DNA of 14,522 nucleotides from an uncultured Bacteroidales bacterium (lineage in GTDB: Bacteria; Bacteroidota; Bacteroidia; Bacteroidales; Lentimicrobiaceae): positions 1 to 14,522 of the forward strand of contig CALMDN010000186.1 in NCBI GenBank assembly GCA_937864935.1, read 5' to 3'. The notes beneath the pieces were generated by a model that saw only the letters and a list, made by a program, of their open reading frames with translations, had not been told where the DNA came from and searched no databases. The stretch's first letter is position 1; every line of letters begins with the position of its first letter. The position numbers and the translations under genes were made by a program. This document shows positions 6,435-13,445 of this stretch, one piece after another.

Positions 6435-7601
6435 ATGGTTGCCATGGATTTCAACGATACAAAAACAGCTTTTATCAGCAAAACAGACGGCGAGTTGCGC
6501 AAAGCCAGGCTTCTGTTCAGTGTAATGGCAAATCCTGTACTGGTTAACCTGGGCAAAAACCTGGTAAACCTGGCATTTTCTGCCCGGATCCCAGTTGTCT
6601 GGGCCATCAGGGCTACCATTTATGCACTTTTTGTTGGCGGACGCAGCCTGGCCGAATGTGATCCCATTGTCAGAAAACTGGGGGCTCACCAGCTGAAATC
6701 CATCCTCGACTATTCGGTTGAAGGCAAACACGATGAAGCCAGCATGCAGGCAACGCTTGAAGAAACCCTCCGGTCGATCAGACATGCCGCTGCCAATCCC
6801 GACATTCCGTTTGCTGTTTTCAAACCTACCGCTTTTGCTCCGGCATCTTTGCTTGAGCAGGCAGTACCCGGCGAGCAACCTTCGGATGTTGAAGGTTACA
6901 GGCGCTTTAAAGACCGTGTGGATGAACTCTGCAAAACGGCTCATGCTCTGGATGTACCGCTGATGATTGACGCTGAAGACAGCTGGTATCAGCACCTGGT
7001 TGATGAAACCGTTGAAGAAATGATGGTTAAATACAACGGCCACAAAGCCATCGTATTCAACACCCTGCAAATGTACCGCCACGACCGCCTGCAATACCTG
7101 GGTGAACTGATAAAGAAAGCCCGTGCGCATGGATATAAAGCAGGTGTCAAGTTTGTGCGCGGTGCTTACATGGAAAAGGAAAGGGAAAGGGCCCTGAAAA
7201 TGAATTACCCCTCCCCCATTCAACCCGATAAGCAGGCGACTGACCGTGCCTTCGATGAAGCATTGATGCTGAGTCTGCAGAATATAGATGTGATGGATAT
7301 TTTCTGTGGTTCACACAACGAGGAAAGCAACCTTCTGCTGGCCAGAACGATGGACGAAAAAGGACTGGCCAGAAACGACCGCAGGATTTGGTTTGCGCAA
7401 CTCTACGGCATGAGCGATCACATCAGCTTTAACCTGGCGAAAGCGGGATACAACGTGGCTAAGTATGTTCCCTATGGCCCGGTAAAATCGGTGATGCCTT
7501 ATCTTTTCCGCAGGGCAGAAGAAAACACCAGCATTGCAGGTCAGACTGGCCGGGAGCTCAGCCTGATCAGGAAAGAGCTGAACCGAAGAAAATCCGGCTG
7601 A
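6435..7601 (+). CDS. Proline dehydrogenase (single-function)
   Basis: A 388-residue FAD-dependent enzyme that oxidises proline to pyrroline-5-carboxylate and passes electrons to the quinone pool, working at the inner face of the membrane. The barrel motifs are clear: MIDAED near 177-182, LQMYRHD at 211-217, KFVRGAYMEKER at 239-250, FAQLYGMSDH at 320-329, KYVPYG at 343-348, and YLFRRAEENTS at 356-366, which includes the paired Arg that bind the proline carboxylate. It lacks the DNA-binding and P5C dehydrogenase domains of long PutA proteins, as is usual in Bacteroidota; the second enzyme must be encoded elsewhere. Two starts are possible: ATG 6435 (MVAMDFND) or ATG 6444 (MDFND), the latter fitting remembered relatives slightly better. 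I recall aroB and proline dehydrogenase genes being neighbours in other Bacteroidota; here an SGNH gene lies between them. Confidence 0.92.
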   Translation: MVAMDFNDTKTAFISKTDGELRKARLLFSVMANPVLVNLGKNLVNLAFSARIPVVWAIRATIYALFVGGRSLAECDPIVRKLGAHQLKSILDYSVEGKHDEASMQATLEETLRSIRHAAANPDIPFAVFKPTAFAPASLLEQAVPGEQPSDVEGYRRFKDRVDELCKTAHALDVPLMIDAEDSWYQHLVDETVEEMMVKYNGHKAIVFNTLQMYRHDRLQYLGELIKKARAHGYKAGVKFVRGAYMEKERERALKMNYPSPIQPDKQATDRAFDEALMLSLQNIDVMDIFCGSHNEESNLLLARTMDEKGLARNDRRIWFAQLYGMSDHISFNLAKAGYNVAKYVPYGPVKSVMPYLFRRAEENTSIAGQTGRELSLIRKELNRRKSG

Positions 7602-7718
7602 TCTGCTTTTTATAACTCTGCTATTATTCCCTTTTCTGTTCATCGGTGGATTTGTGGGGTTCATCCTTCAAAATTCCCATTACACCGATATTCATTTCTG
7701 CACCTTTTCCAACCAATT

Positions 7719-7726
7719 TAGTTTTG
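7719..7726 (+). promoter_or_regulatory. Candidate -7 box for the barrel/receptor/DUF4249 operon
   Basis: TAGTTTTG is an exact TAnnTTTG match 80 bases before the ATG at 7807. A TTTC at 7695-7698 with a 20-base spacer is an imperfect -33 element. It lies in the only gap (157 bases) upstream of the three codirectional genes, which makes it the best candidate for their promoter. Confidence 0.45.
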
Positions 7727-7806
7727 CGTTGTCAATTACATCAGTAAACAAGATGTAAATGGATAACAGTATTTCAATTTTCAGCAGTACCATTCAATCC
7801 GGCAAC

Positions 7807-8496
7807 ATGAAAAAGTTACAGACCACCACCGCCATCATCATTCTGATCTCCGCGTTGCTTTACACTGCCTTTGCCATGGGACAGGAGCAGCAGCAAACCC
7901 GCTACCTCCTTGAAGGCAAAGACATCCGCATCAGCGGGTTCGGAGGACCGGTGCTGGCCGTTTCACAGGTTTCAGGCGATGCAGCGCTGTTTACCGGCGG
8001 CGGAGGGGCTGTGCTGATCAACCGCTCATTCTACATCGGCGGATTCGGCGAAGGCCTCACCAGCCGTCACACCCTCCCGCTTCTGTCGGTGATGAACAGC
8101 GCCGGAGACGTCACTGATTATTACGATCTGAGAACTGACTTCGGATATGGCGGTTTGTGGGCCGGTTATATTTTTCATCCTGAGAAAGCGGTCCATGCAG
8201 CAGTGAGCAGCCGCATCGGACTCGGAAGCTTAAGCCTCACCGAAGATGACTATCATATTGACCGTTACGACAACATTATGGAAGACATGGTGTTTGTATT
8301 TTCTCCCCAGGTCGAACTCGAAGTGAATCTTTTCCGCTGGTTCAGGATCAATGCGGGTGCCGGATATCGCTTCACCGGAGGTATTGAAAAACAATACCGC
8401 AACAGCCAGGGTAACCTAGTGCATTATTTTTCGAATAAGGATTTTTCCGGGCCACAGTTCTCTCTGGGACTGCTTTTCGGAGGTTTTGACAACTAA
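7807..8496 (+). CDS. Putative outer-membrane beta-barrel protein
   Basis: A 229-residue exported protein. I prefer the ATG at 7807 over the ATG at 7759, since the former begins a standard signal peptide (MKKLQTT, hydrophobic core ISALLYTAFA, cleavage near AMG/QE) while the latter adds 16 polar residues in front. The mature chain shows alternating hydrophobic strands separated by turns, rich in Gly and aromatic residues: RISGFGGPVLAV, SFYIGGFGEGL, FGYGGLWAGYIF, AAVSSRIGLGSLSL, FSPQVELEVNLF, FRINAGAGYRFT, and the end FSLGLLFGGF. This is the look of a small outer-membrane barrel of about 8-10 strands. No enzyme motif is seen. It precedes a TonB-dependent receptor by 28 bases on the same strand and is probably its operon partner. 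Precise family is not recognised. Confidence 0.7.
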   Translation: MKKLQTTTAIIILISALLYTAFAMGQEQQQTRYLLEGKDIRISGFGGPVLAVSQVSGDAALFTGGGGAVLINRSFYIGGFGEGLTSRHTLPLLSVMNSAGDVTDYYDLRTDFGYGGLWAGYIFHPEKAVHAAVSSRIGLGSLSLTEDDYHIDRYDNIMEDMVFVFSPQVELEVNLFRWFRINAGAGYRFTGGIEKQYRNSQGNLVHYFSNKDFSGPQFSLGLLFGGFDN

Positions 8497-8524
8497 TTAT
8501 TAAACCATATTCAGACCAATTAAA

Positions 8525-10885
8525 ATGAAAACGATTTTACTATCCTTTCTGCTATTACTGCTCAGCATAAGTCTGACAAGCATACCGGCATCCGCTGATC
8601 CTGATGATTCCGGAATCAGAAGATTCAGCATCAGCGGCAATATCCGTGACCAGAAGACCGGCGAGGAGCTGATCGGCGCTACCATCTACATCCGTGAAAT
8701 CAAAACCGGAACCACATCAAACGTCTATGGATTTTATTCAATCAGTCTGCCTGAAGGACGGTATTCACTCCTTTATTCGTATATCGGATATACCTCCGTT
8801 GAAAAAGTTATTGAACTTAAGGAAAACACTACCATCAATCTGGAGCTGATATCCCGTGAACAACAACTGAAGGAGGTGGTAATCACCGGTGAGAAAGCCG
8901 GCGAGAACATCCGTAAACCGGAGATGAGTGTGGTTAAGATGGATATCAAAACCATCAATCGCATCCCTGCCCTGATGGGTGAGGTGGATATCATCAAGGC
9001 CATTCAGATGCTGCCGGGGGTTCAGTCCACCTCTGAAGGTTCTTCAGGATTCAGTGTACGCGGCGGTGCCCCTGACCAGAACCTGATCCTGCTGGATGAA
9101 GCCATTGTTTACAACGCTTCACACCTGCTTGGATTCTTTTCGGTATTCAACAACGATGCCATCAAGGATGTAACGCTCTATAAGGGCGATATCCCGGCTT
9201 CCAGCGGGGGAAGGCTCTCTTCGCTGCTCGATATCCGCATGAAAGACGGGAATCAGAAAAAACTGAGTGCCACCGGTGGTATTGGAACGATCTCAAGCAG
9301 GCTCACCATAGAAGGCCCGCTCGAAAAAGAGAGAACAGCTTTTCTGGTGGCCGGCAGACGCACCTACGTTGACATTTTCCTGCCGTTTGCCAAAAACAAG
9401 GACATCCGCGACAACATTCTCTATTTCTATGACCTGAATGCCAAAATCAACCATCGCATCGATGACCGCAACCGCATTTTCCTTTCGGGATATTTTGGCC
9501 GTGATGTCTTCAGCAACGACTTTGCCCGCATGAGCCTGGGAAACCAGACAGGGACATTCCGGTGGAACCACCTGTTCTCGCAGCGTCTTTTCTCCAATTT
9601 CACCATTATACAGAGCAGCTACGATTATCGTCTCGGAACCCCGGAAGGGAACGCCAACTCCTTTATATGGAAATCCAAACTGCAGAACCAGAGTGCCAAG
9701 GCTGACTTCACCTGGTATGCCACACCGGGCAATACCGTAAGGGTAGGTGCTGTCGCTACCTTTCACACCTTCGATCCGGGCAACGCCAAAGGAACTGGCA
9801 GTGAAAGCCTTTTTACCGAATACAAACTGCCCCGGAACTACGCAATGGAATATGGTGTATATGCCAGCAACGAACAGCAGGTTACCGAAAAGCTGATGGT
9901 GAAATACGGAATCAGGTTTTCAGCCTTTCAGAACATCGGACCCGGAACCATCTACAACTACAATGAGAACTATGAGGTGATTGACTCGGTGGTGGTGAGC
10001 CGCAGCAAGGTACTGAATACCTACACTTCACTGGAACCGAGACTGGGAATAAACTATGTGATTTCAAAAAGTGCCTCGGTTAAAGCAAGTTACTCAGCCA
10101 CAACCCAATACATCCATCTGGCCCAGAATTCAACGGCCGGTACCCCGCTTGATCTCTGGTTCCCGAGCAGTCAGAATGTCAAACCTCAGAAAGCCAACCA
10201 GTTTGCCATCGGATATTTCAGGAATTTCAGAGACAACTTGCTCGAAGCATCAGCAGAGGTTTATTACAAATCTATGACCGATGTGATTGATTTCAAAGAC
10301 AATGCAGAATTGCTGCTGAATCCGGAGCTGGAAGGTGAGCTCAGAACCGGAAAAGGAACCGCTTACGGGCTTGAGTTGCTGGTGAGGAAAAATGATGGAA
10401 AGCTCAATGGATGGGTCAGTTACACCCTGTCGTCAACCACCCGCAAGGTTGCTGAAATCAACAACGGCAAGTCTTACCGGGCTCCCTACGACAAGCCGCA
10501 CAACATCTCCATCGTACTGAATTATGAACTGAACGAAAGGATGCTCATCTCGGCAAACTGGGTTTATGCTACAGGTGCTCCGGTAACATTCCCAACCGGC
10601 AGGGCCATCGTCGGAAATGTAATATTACCGATTTACAGCGACCGCAATGCCTACCGTTTGCCCGACTACCACCGACTTGACCTGGCTTTTACCCTGAAAT
10701 CAAAGATGAAGGAAAACCGCAAATGGCAGGGTGAATGGAATATCTCCGTCTACAATGCCTACGCCCGCAAAAACGCCTGGTCGATCAATTTTGAGCAGGA
10801 TGTTGACAATCCCATGCGGACCTACGCAGTGAAAACCTACTTGTTCAGCATCATCCCCGCAATTACCTATAACTTCAAATTTTAA
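8525..10885 (+). CDS. TonB-dependent outer-membrane receptor with carboxypeptidase-regulatory-like domain
   Basis: A 786-residue outer-membrane transporter driven by TonB. Order of parts: signal peptide 1-24 (PASA/DP); a carboxypeptidase-regulatory-like beta-sandwich at about 35-110 (SISGNIRDQKTGEELIGATI, GFYSISLPEG, YSYIGYTS); a linker with LKEVVITGEK at 115-124, a usual site for TonB contact; a plug at about 130-240 (IKAIQMLPGVQ, SGFSVRGGAPDQ, LLDEAIVYN, ASSGGRLSSLLDIRMKDG); and a 22-strand-type barrel to a C-terminal aromatic (NFKF). It is shorter than SusC proteins (about 1000 residues) and no SusD gene follows, so this is not a polysaccharide utilization pair. Instead a DUF4249 lipoprotein begins 11 bases downstream, a pairing I recall as common in Bacteroidota. 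The ligand is unknown; siderophore, cofactor or peptide uptake are all possible. Confidence 0.92.
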   Translation: MKTILLSFLLLLLSISLTSIPASADPDDSGIRRFSISGNIRDQKTGEELIGATIYIREIKTGTTSNVYGFYSISLPEGRYSLLYSYIGYTSVEKVIELKENTTINLELISREQQLKEVVITGEKAGENIRKPEMSVVKMDIKTINRIPALMGEVDIIKAIQMLPGVQSTSEGSSGFSVRGGAPDQNLILLDEAIVYNASHLLGFFSVFNNDAIKDVTLYKGDIPASSGGRLSSLLDIRMKDGNQKKLSATGGIGTISSRLTIEGPLEKERTAFLVAGRRTYVDIFLPFAKNKDIRDNILYFYDLNAKINHRIDDRNRIFLSGYFGRDVFSNDFARMSLGNQTGTFRWNHLFSQRLFSNFTIIQSSYDYRLGTPEGNANSFIWKSKLQNQSAKADFTWYATPGNTVRVGAVATFHTFDPGNAKGTGSESLFTEYKLPRNYAMEYGVYASNEQQVTEKLMVKYGIRFSAFQNIGPGTIYNYNENYEVIDSVVVSRSKVLNTYTSLEPRLGINYVISKSASVKASYSATTQYIHLAQNSTAGTPLDLWFPSSQNVKPQKANQFAIGYFRNFRDNLLEASAEVYYKSMTDVIDFKDNAELLLNPELEGELRTGKGTAYGLELLVRKNDGKLNGWVSYTLSSTTRKVAEINNGKSYRAPYDKPHNISIVLNYELNERMLISANWVYATGAPVTFPTGRAIVGNVILPIYSDRNAYRLPDYHRLDLAFTLKSKMKENRKWQGEWNISVYNAYARKNAWSINFEQDVDNPMRTYAVKTYLFSIIPAITYNFKF

Positions 10886-10896
10886 AACATAAAACA

Positions 10897-11754
10897 ATGA
10901 ATTTCAAACATATAAAATACGGTCTGGGTTTCTTTTTACTGACCCTTTTCCTGGCCTCCTGCACCGAAGAGATCGACATTGAACTCGACGAAAGCTACAC
11001 CCGGCTGGTAGTGGAAGGTGTTATCACCACCGATACCATGGCCCACACCATCAGCCTGAATACCACCACCAGCTATTACTACGAAGAACCGGCTCCCGGT
11101 GTTTCGAATGCGGTGGTTACCCTGAGCGACGGTGAATCAACGATCACCCTGAATGAAACCAGCCCGGGCAGGTACCAGACACCGGCTGATTACCACGGAA
11201 TTCCGGGCCGCACCTACAGGCTGGGAATCAGGCTGAACAGTCCCCTGAACGGCGAAGACACCTATACTGCAGAATCCACCATGAACCTGCCTGCCCCCCT
11301 CGACTCCATCAGGGCTGTTTATCATGAAGACTGGGGTACCGAAGGGTTTTATGAAGTCAAATGCTATGTTCTTGATCCATTGACAACCGATTACTACCAG
11401 TTTAAGGTACTGAAAAACAATACCATGCTCACCGATAGTCTGAACAAGGTACTGATCACCGACGACAGATTCTACAATGGCAATTATACCAACGGAATTG
11501 GTGTAGGATTCCTTAACCAGGCATTTGACGCAGAAAAGGTGGCGCCGGGAGACCGGCTCACCATACAGAGCTCGAGAATTTCAGAAACCTTTTTCAGGTT
11601 TGTAACCGAACTGCAGATACAGTCGGGTTTTCAGACCCCGTTGTTCAGTGGACCTCCGGCCAATGTAAAGGGAAACATCAGCGGGGGAGCCATCGGTTAC
11701 TTTACCGCGTATCCGGTGAATTACACAAGCACGATTGTGACAGACAGCAGGTAA
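10897..11754 (+). CDS. DUF4249 family lipoprotein
   Basis: A 285-residue lipoprotein with signal sequence and lipobox LASC (Cys22) followed by TEEIDIEL, so it should be lipid-anchored, probably on the outer membrane. The mature part matches the DUF4249 pattern: RLVVEGVITTD, an Ig-like sandwich with SNAVVTLSDGE and GRYQTPADYHGIPGRTYRLGI, then DSIRAVYHED and a C-terminal region with repeated short strands ending in AIGYFTAYPVN. It starts 11 bases after the TonB receptor stop with an A-rich leader and no Shine-Dalgarno, so it is cotranscribed. By analogy with SusD it may act as a surface partner that captures the ligand for the receptor; that is inference, since the domain has no assigned function that I know of. 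Length is at the short end for the family. Confidence 0.87.
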   Translation: MNFKHIKYGLGFFLLTLFLASCTEEIDIELDESYTRLVVEGVITTDTMAHTISLNTTTSYYYEEPAPGVSNAVVTLSDGESTITLNETSPGRYQTPADYHGIPGRTYRLGIRLNSPLNGEDTYTAESTMNLPAPLDSIRAVYHEDWGTEGFYEVKCYVLDPLTTDYYQFKVLKNNTMLTDSLNKVLITDDRFYNGNYTNGIGVGFLNQAFDAEKVAPGDRLTIQSSRISETFFRFVTELQIQSGFQTPLFSGPPANVKGNISGGAIGYFTAYPVNYTSTIVTDSR

Positions 11755-11865
11755 AACCTTAAAAAACTGTTAAAATCGCAGCTCTGAACAACAAACCCGG
11801 CAAAAATTCCGTTACCTTTTCAATCGATTGCGATTATATTATGTCGAACCTAAAACCAACGGAAC

Positions 11866-12057
11866 ATGCTGGAATATTCAAAGACGATTCTGCAGAAAGT
11901 AAGTTTCAGCAAAGACTTGTTTCGCAAGGAGCTGAACAAAGCCATCCGTTTTCTGAAGCGTGATGAAATTATTATGCTGCAGGTATGGTGCATGGTAAGC
12001 TACAATGATAAATACGGAGACATCATCCGTGAAGTATTCAAAAGTGTGTTGCGATAG
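11866..12057 (+). CDS. Small conserved-looking protein, 63 residues
   Basis: This ORF of 63 residues begins MLEYSKTILQKVSF and continues with charged, amphipathic helical sequence (KDLFRKELNKAIRFLK), a WCMVSY segment and a final helix. There is no signal peptide or membrane segment, so it is probably cytoplasmic. I recall similar 60-70-residue hypothetical proteins starting MLEYSKxILQKVSFD in other Bacteroidota. The case for a real gene is strengthened by the strong intrinsic terminator that begins 10 bases after the stop, and by the 111-base gap before it that holds no other gene. Its Shine-Dalgarno is weak (CGGAAC) and no clear promoter is visible, so it may be read through from the DUF4249 operon. 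Function unknown. Confidence 0.65.
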   Translation: MLEYSKTILQKVSFSKDLFRKELNKAIRFLKRDEIIMLQVWCMVSYNDKYGDIIREVFKSVLR

Positions 12058-12066
12058 CAAGACAAC

Positions 12067-12096
12067 AAAAAAGCCTGCAAAACTGCAGGCTTTTTT
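12067..12096 (+). terminator. Strong rho-independent terminator
   Basis: A perfect stem GCCTGCA/TGCAGGC (12073-12079 with 12084-12090) encloses an AAAC loop and is flanked by A6 on the left and T6 on the right. The stem can extend to 13 pairs, and the symmetry allows action in both directions. It closes the transcript of the 63-residue protein gene. Confidence 0.93.
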
Positions 12097-12124
12097 GTTT
12101 CCGGAATCCTGAGAACTATCTTTG
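12095..12124 (+). promoter_or_regulatory. Promoter of the LUD-domain gene, overlapping the terminator tail
   Basis: TTG (12095-12097, within TTTTTTG), a 19-base spacer and TATCTTTG (12117-12124) match the Bacteroidota promoter consensus closely. Transcription should start near 12130, giving a leader of about 18 bases before the ATG at 12148. The -33 element is made from the last bases of the upstream terminator T-tract. Confidence 0.7.
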
Positions 12125-12147
12125 CAGGCACATTAACATCTAACGGC

Positions 12148-12789
12148 ATGACGGAATTTCGCGACTGGCATAACAAGACACTGGCAGAGAAGGTTGTACG
12201 CAGGCTTTGCCGGAATTTTTTCAACGGAATGTACTTCGCCACCTCTGCAGAGGCTACCCTGTACATCATGCAGCAGATCACACCCGGGATGCAGGTGGCC
12301 TTTGGTGGTTCGATGACCATCAGAAACCTGAAGATCAGGGAAAAAGCAGCTGAAAAAGGCGCCATCCTGATCGACCACAGTGCAGAGGGACTTACCGACA
12401 GCCAGAAACTCGAAGTAATGCGGAAGGAACTGACGAGCGATCTCTTCATCAGCAGCACCAATGCCATCACTGCCGACGGCATCCTTGTGAATGTGGATGG
12501 CTACGGAAACAGAGTTGCAGCCATGATCTTCGGACCTCAGAAGGTGATTGTTGTGGCAGGGATCAACAAAATCGTTAAAGATGAAGCAGCAGCCTTCGAC
12601 AGGCTGGGTCTGGCAGCCGGACCCATGAACATGAAACGGCTGAACCGGGGTACGCCCTGCACCGAAGATGCGGTTTGCCACAACTGCAGTGCAGAGAACC
12701 GCGGGTGCCGCGCCTATACCATTCTCCGCAAAAGACCGGCCCACACCCCTACCGATGTGATCATCATCGGTGAAAGCCTGGGGATGTGA
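12148..12789 (+). CDS. Stand-alone LUD-domain protein with C-terminal four-cysteine motif
   Basis: A 213-residue cytoplasmic protein of the LUD (lactate utilization, LutC/YkgG-related) superfamily. Family marks: AFGGSMTIRNLKIRE at 51-65, SSTNAITADG at 102-111, and VDGYGNRVAAMIFGP followed by KVIVVAGINKIV at 116-143, which together define the nucleotide-like fold of LUD proteins. The C-terminus has GTPC, then Cys177-His-Asn-Cys180 and Cys187 (Cys171-x5-Cys-x2-Cys-x6-Cys), a pattern that could hold a 4Fe-4S cluster or zinc. I recall this tail from the LUD-only subfamily, usually annotated 'lactate utilization protein'. It is not next to lutA or lutB; the lutA-like gene lies at 1310-2032 on the other strand. 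It has its own promoter at 12095-12124. Whether it acts with that LutA protein is not shown by the sequence. Confidence 0.85.
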   Translation: MTEFRDWHNKTLAEKVVRRLCRNFFNGMYFATSAEATLYIMQQITPGMQVAFGGSMTIRNLKIREKAAEKGAILIDHSAEGLTDSQKLEVMRKELTSDLFISSTNAITADGILVNVDGYGNRVAAMIFGPQKVIVVAGINKIVKDEAAAFDRLGLAAGPMNMKRLNRGTPCTEDAVCHNCSAENRGCRAYTILRKRPAHTPTDVIIIGESLGM

Positions 12790-12794
12790 AGCGT

Positions 12795-12804
12795 TTCCGC
12801 GGAA
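12795..12804. repeat. Perfect 10-base palindrome
   Basis: TTCCGCGGAA lies 5 bases after the LUD stop codon and 52 bases before the next gene. It is perfectly self-complementary but has no T-run, so it is not a terminator. It could be a protein-binding site for the following gene or simply chance. Confidence 0.35.
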
Positions 12805-12856
12805 CCCTATTCAATCATTAACTGGTTAGTGAAGCATCAACAAAAGAGAGATAATT

Positions 12857-13312
12857 ATGGAAACCAGACAAACCGGATGGGTGATTATACTCGCCATGGT
12901 GGTTGCAGTTTTGTTTGTATCAGGTTTAGCCCTCTTTACCAAAATGCCCGGACCGGGTCAGCAAATCACGTTGCTGATGATTCCCGGGCTGCTGATTCCT
13001 GCACTGTTGTTCTATCAGCTGACAGTGAAGGTAGACAGGGAGAATGTCAGTATTGTGTTCGGGGTTGGCATCATCCGCAGAAAGTGGAAGATCGGTACCA
13101 TTGAGAAAGCTGAAGCAGTGAGAAATACCGTGATGCATGGCTGGGGCATACACTTCAGCCTGAATACAACGATATACAATGTGAGCGGCTTCGATGCAGT
13201 TGAACTTACTTTTCGCAACAGCAAACGCAAGGTTCGTATCGGCACTGCTGAAGCTGTGAAGCTGGCCGATAGCATCAACAGACAGGTGAACGAAAACAGC
13301 CACAGCCATTGA
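12857..13312 (+). CDS. Two-helix membrane protein with a PH-like domain
   Basis: A 151-residue protein with two hydrophobic helices near residues 8-28 and 37-55 joined by a short Pro/Gly loop, followed by a soluble beta-rich domain (about 56-141). That part reads LTVKVDRENVSIVFGVGIIRRKW, then MHGWGIHF, YNVSGFDAVELTF and KRKVRIGTAEAVKLADSI, the pattern of small bacterial PH-like proteins; the family has no single known role. The C-terminus ends in HSHSH-like residues. AGAGAG precedes the ATG at a useful distance. It lies 67 bases after the LUD gene on the same strand with no terminator between, so it may be cotranscribed, although the two have no evident functional link. Confidence 0.75.
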   Translation: METRQTGWVIILAMVVAVLFVSGLALFTKMPGPGQQITLLMIPGLLIPALLFYQLTVKVDRENVSIVFGVGIIRRKWKIGTIEKAEAVRNTVMHGWGIHFSLNTTIYNVSGFDAVELTFRNSKRKVRIGTAEAVKLADSINRQVNENSHSH

Positions 13313-13390
13313 TCCTTTGATCCCTGTTTCTTGATTCTGAACAATAATCCGCTGCAATCAGGCAGTTTTGTTAAAAAAATGCAAAAAACA

Positions 13391-13422
13391 TTGCAATCAT
13401 TTCAATTGCTTGTTTACTTTTG
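13391..13422 (+). promoter_or_regulatory. Promoter of purB
   Basis: TTG (13391-13393), a 21-base spacer and TACTTTTG (13415-13422) fit the Bacteroidota consensus with a perfect -7 box. The expected start near 13428 leaves a leader of about 18 bases. A 5-base inverted repeat GCAAT/ATTGC (13393-13409) overlaps the -33 box and lies in the spacer; it could be a regulator site, but this is weak. Confidence 0.68.
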
Positions 13423-13445
13423 GGCGTTGGTAAATCGGTTTTGAT

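Noticed and set aside
6402..7223. Minus-strand open frame of 273 codons opposite proline dehydrogenase
   Set aside because: The plus strand encodes a complete proline dehydrogenase with all motifs; the antisense frame has no recognisable domain and comes from codon bias.
9293..9766. Minus-strand open frame of 157 codons inside the TonB receptor gene
   Set aside because: It is an antisense shadow within a well-supported receptor.
8525..11754. SusC/SusD polysaccharide utilization pair
   Set aside because: The receptor is shorter than SusC proteins, and the partner is a DUF4249 lipoprotein with beta-sandwich sequence, not a helical SusD. No glycoside hydrolase is nearby.
11841..11963. 40-codon frame starting at an ATG upstream of and overlapping the 63-residue protein
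   Set aside because: It has no ribosome binding site and lacks the helical, conserved-looking character of the frame starting at 11866.
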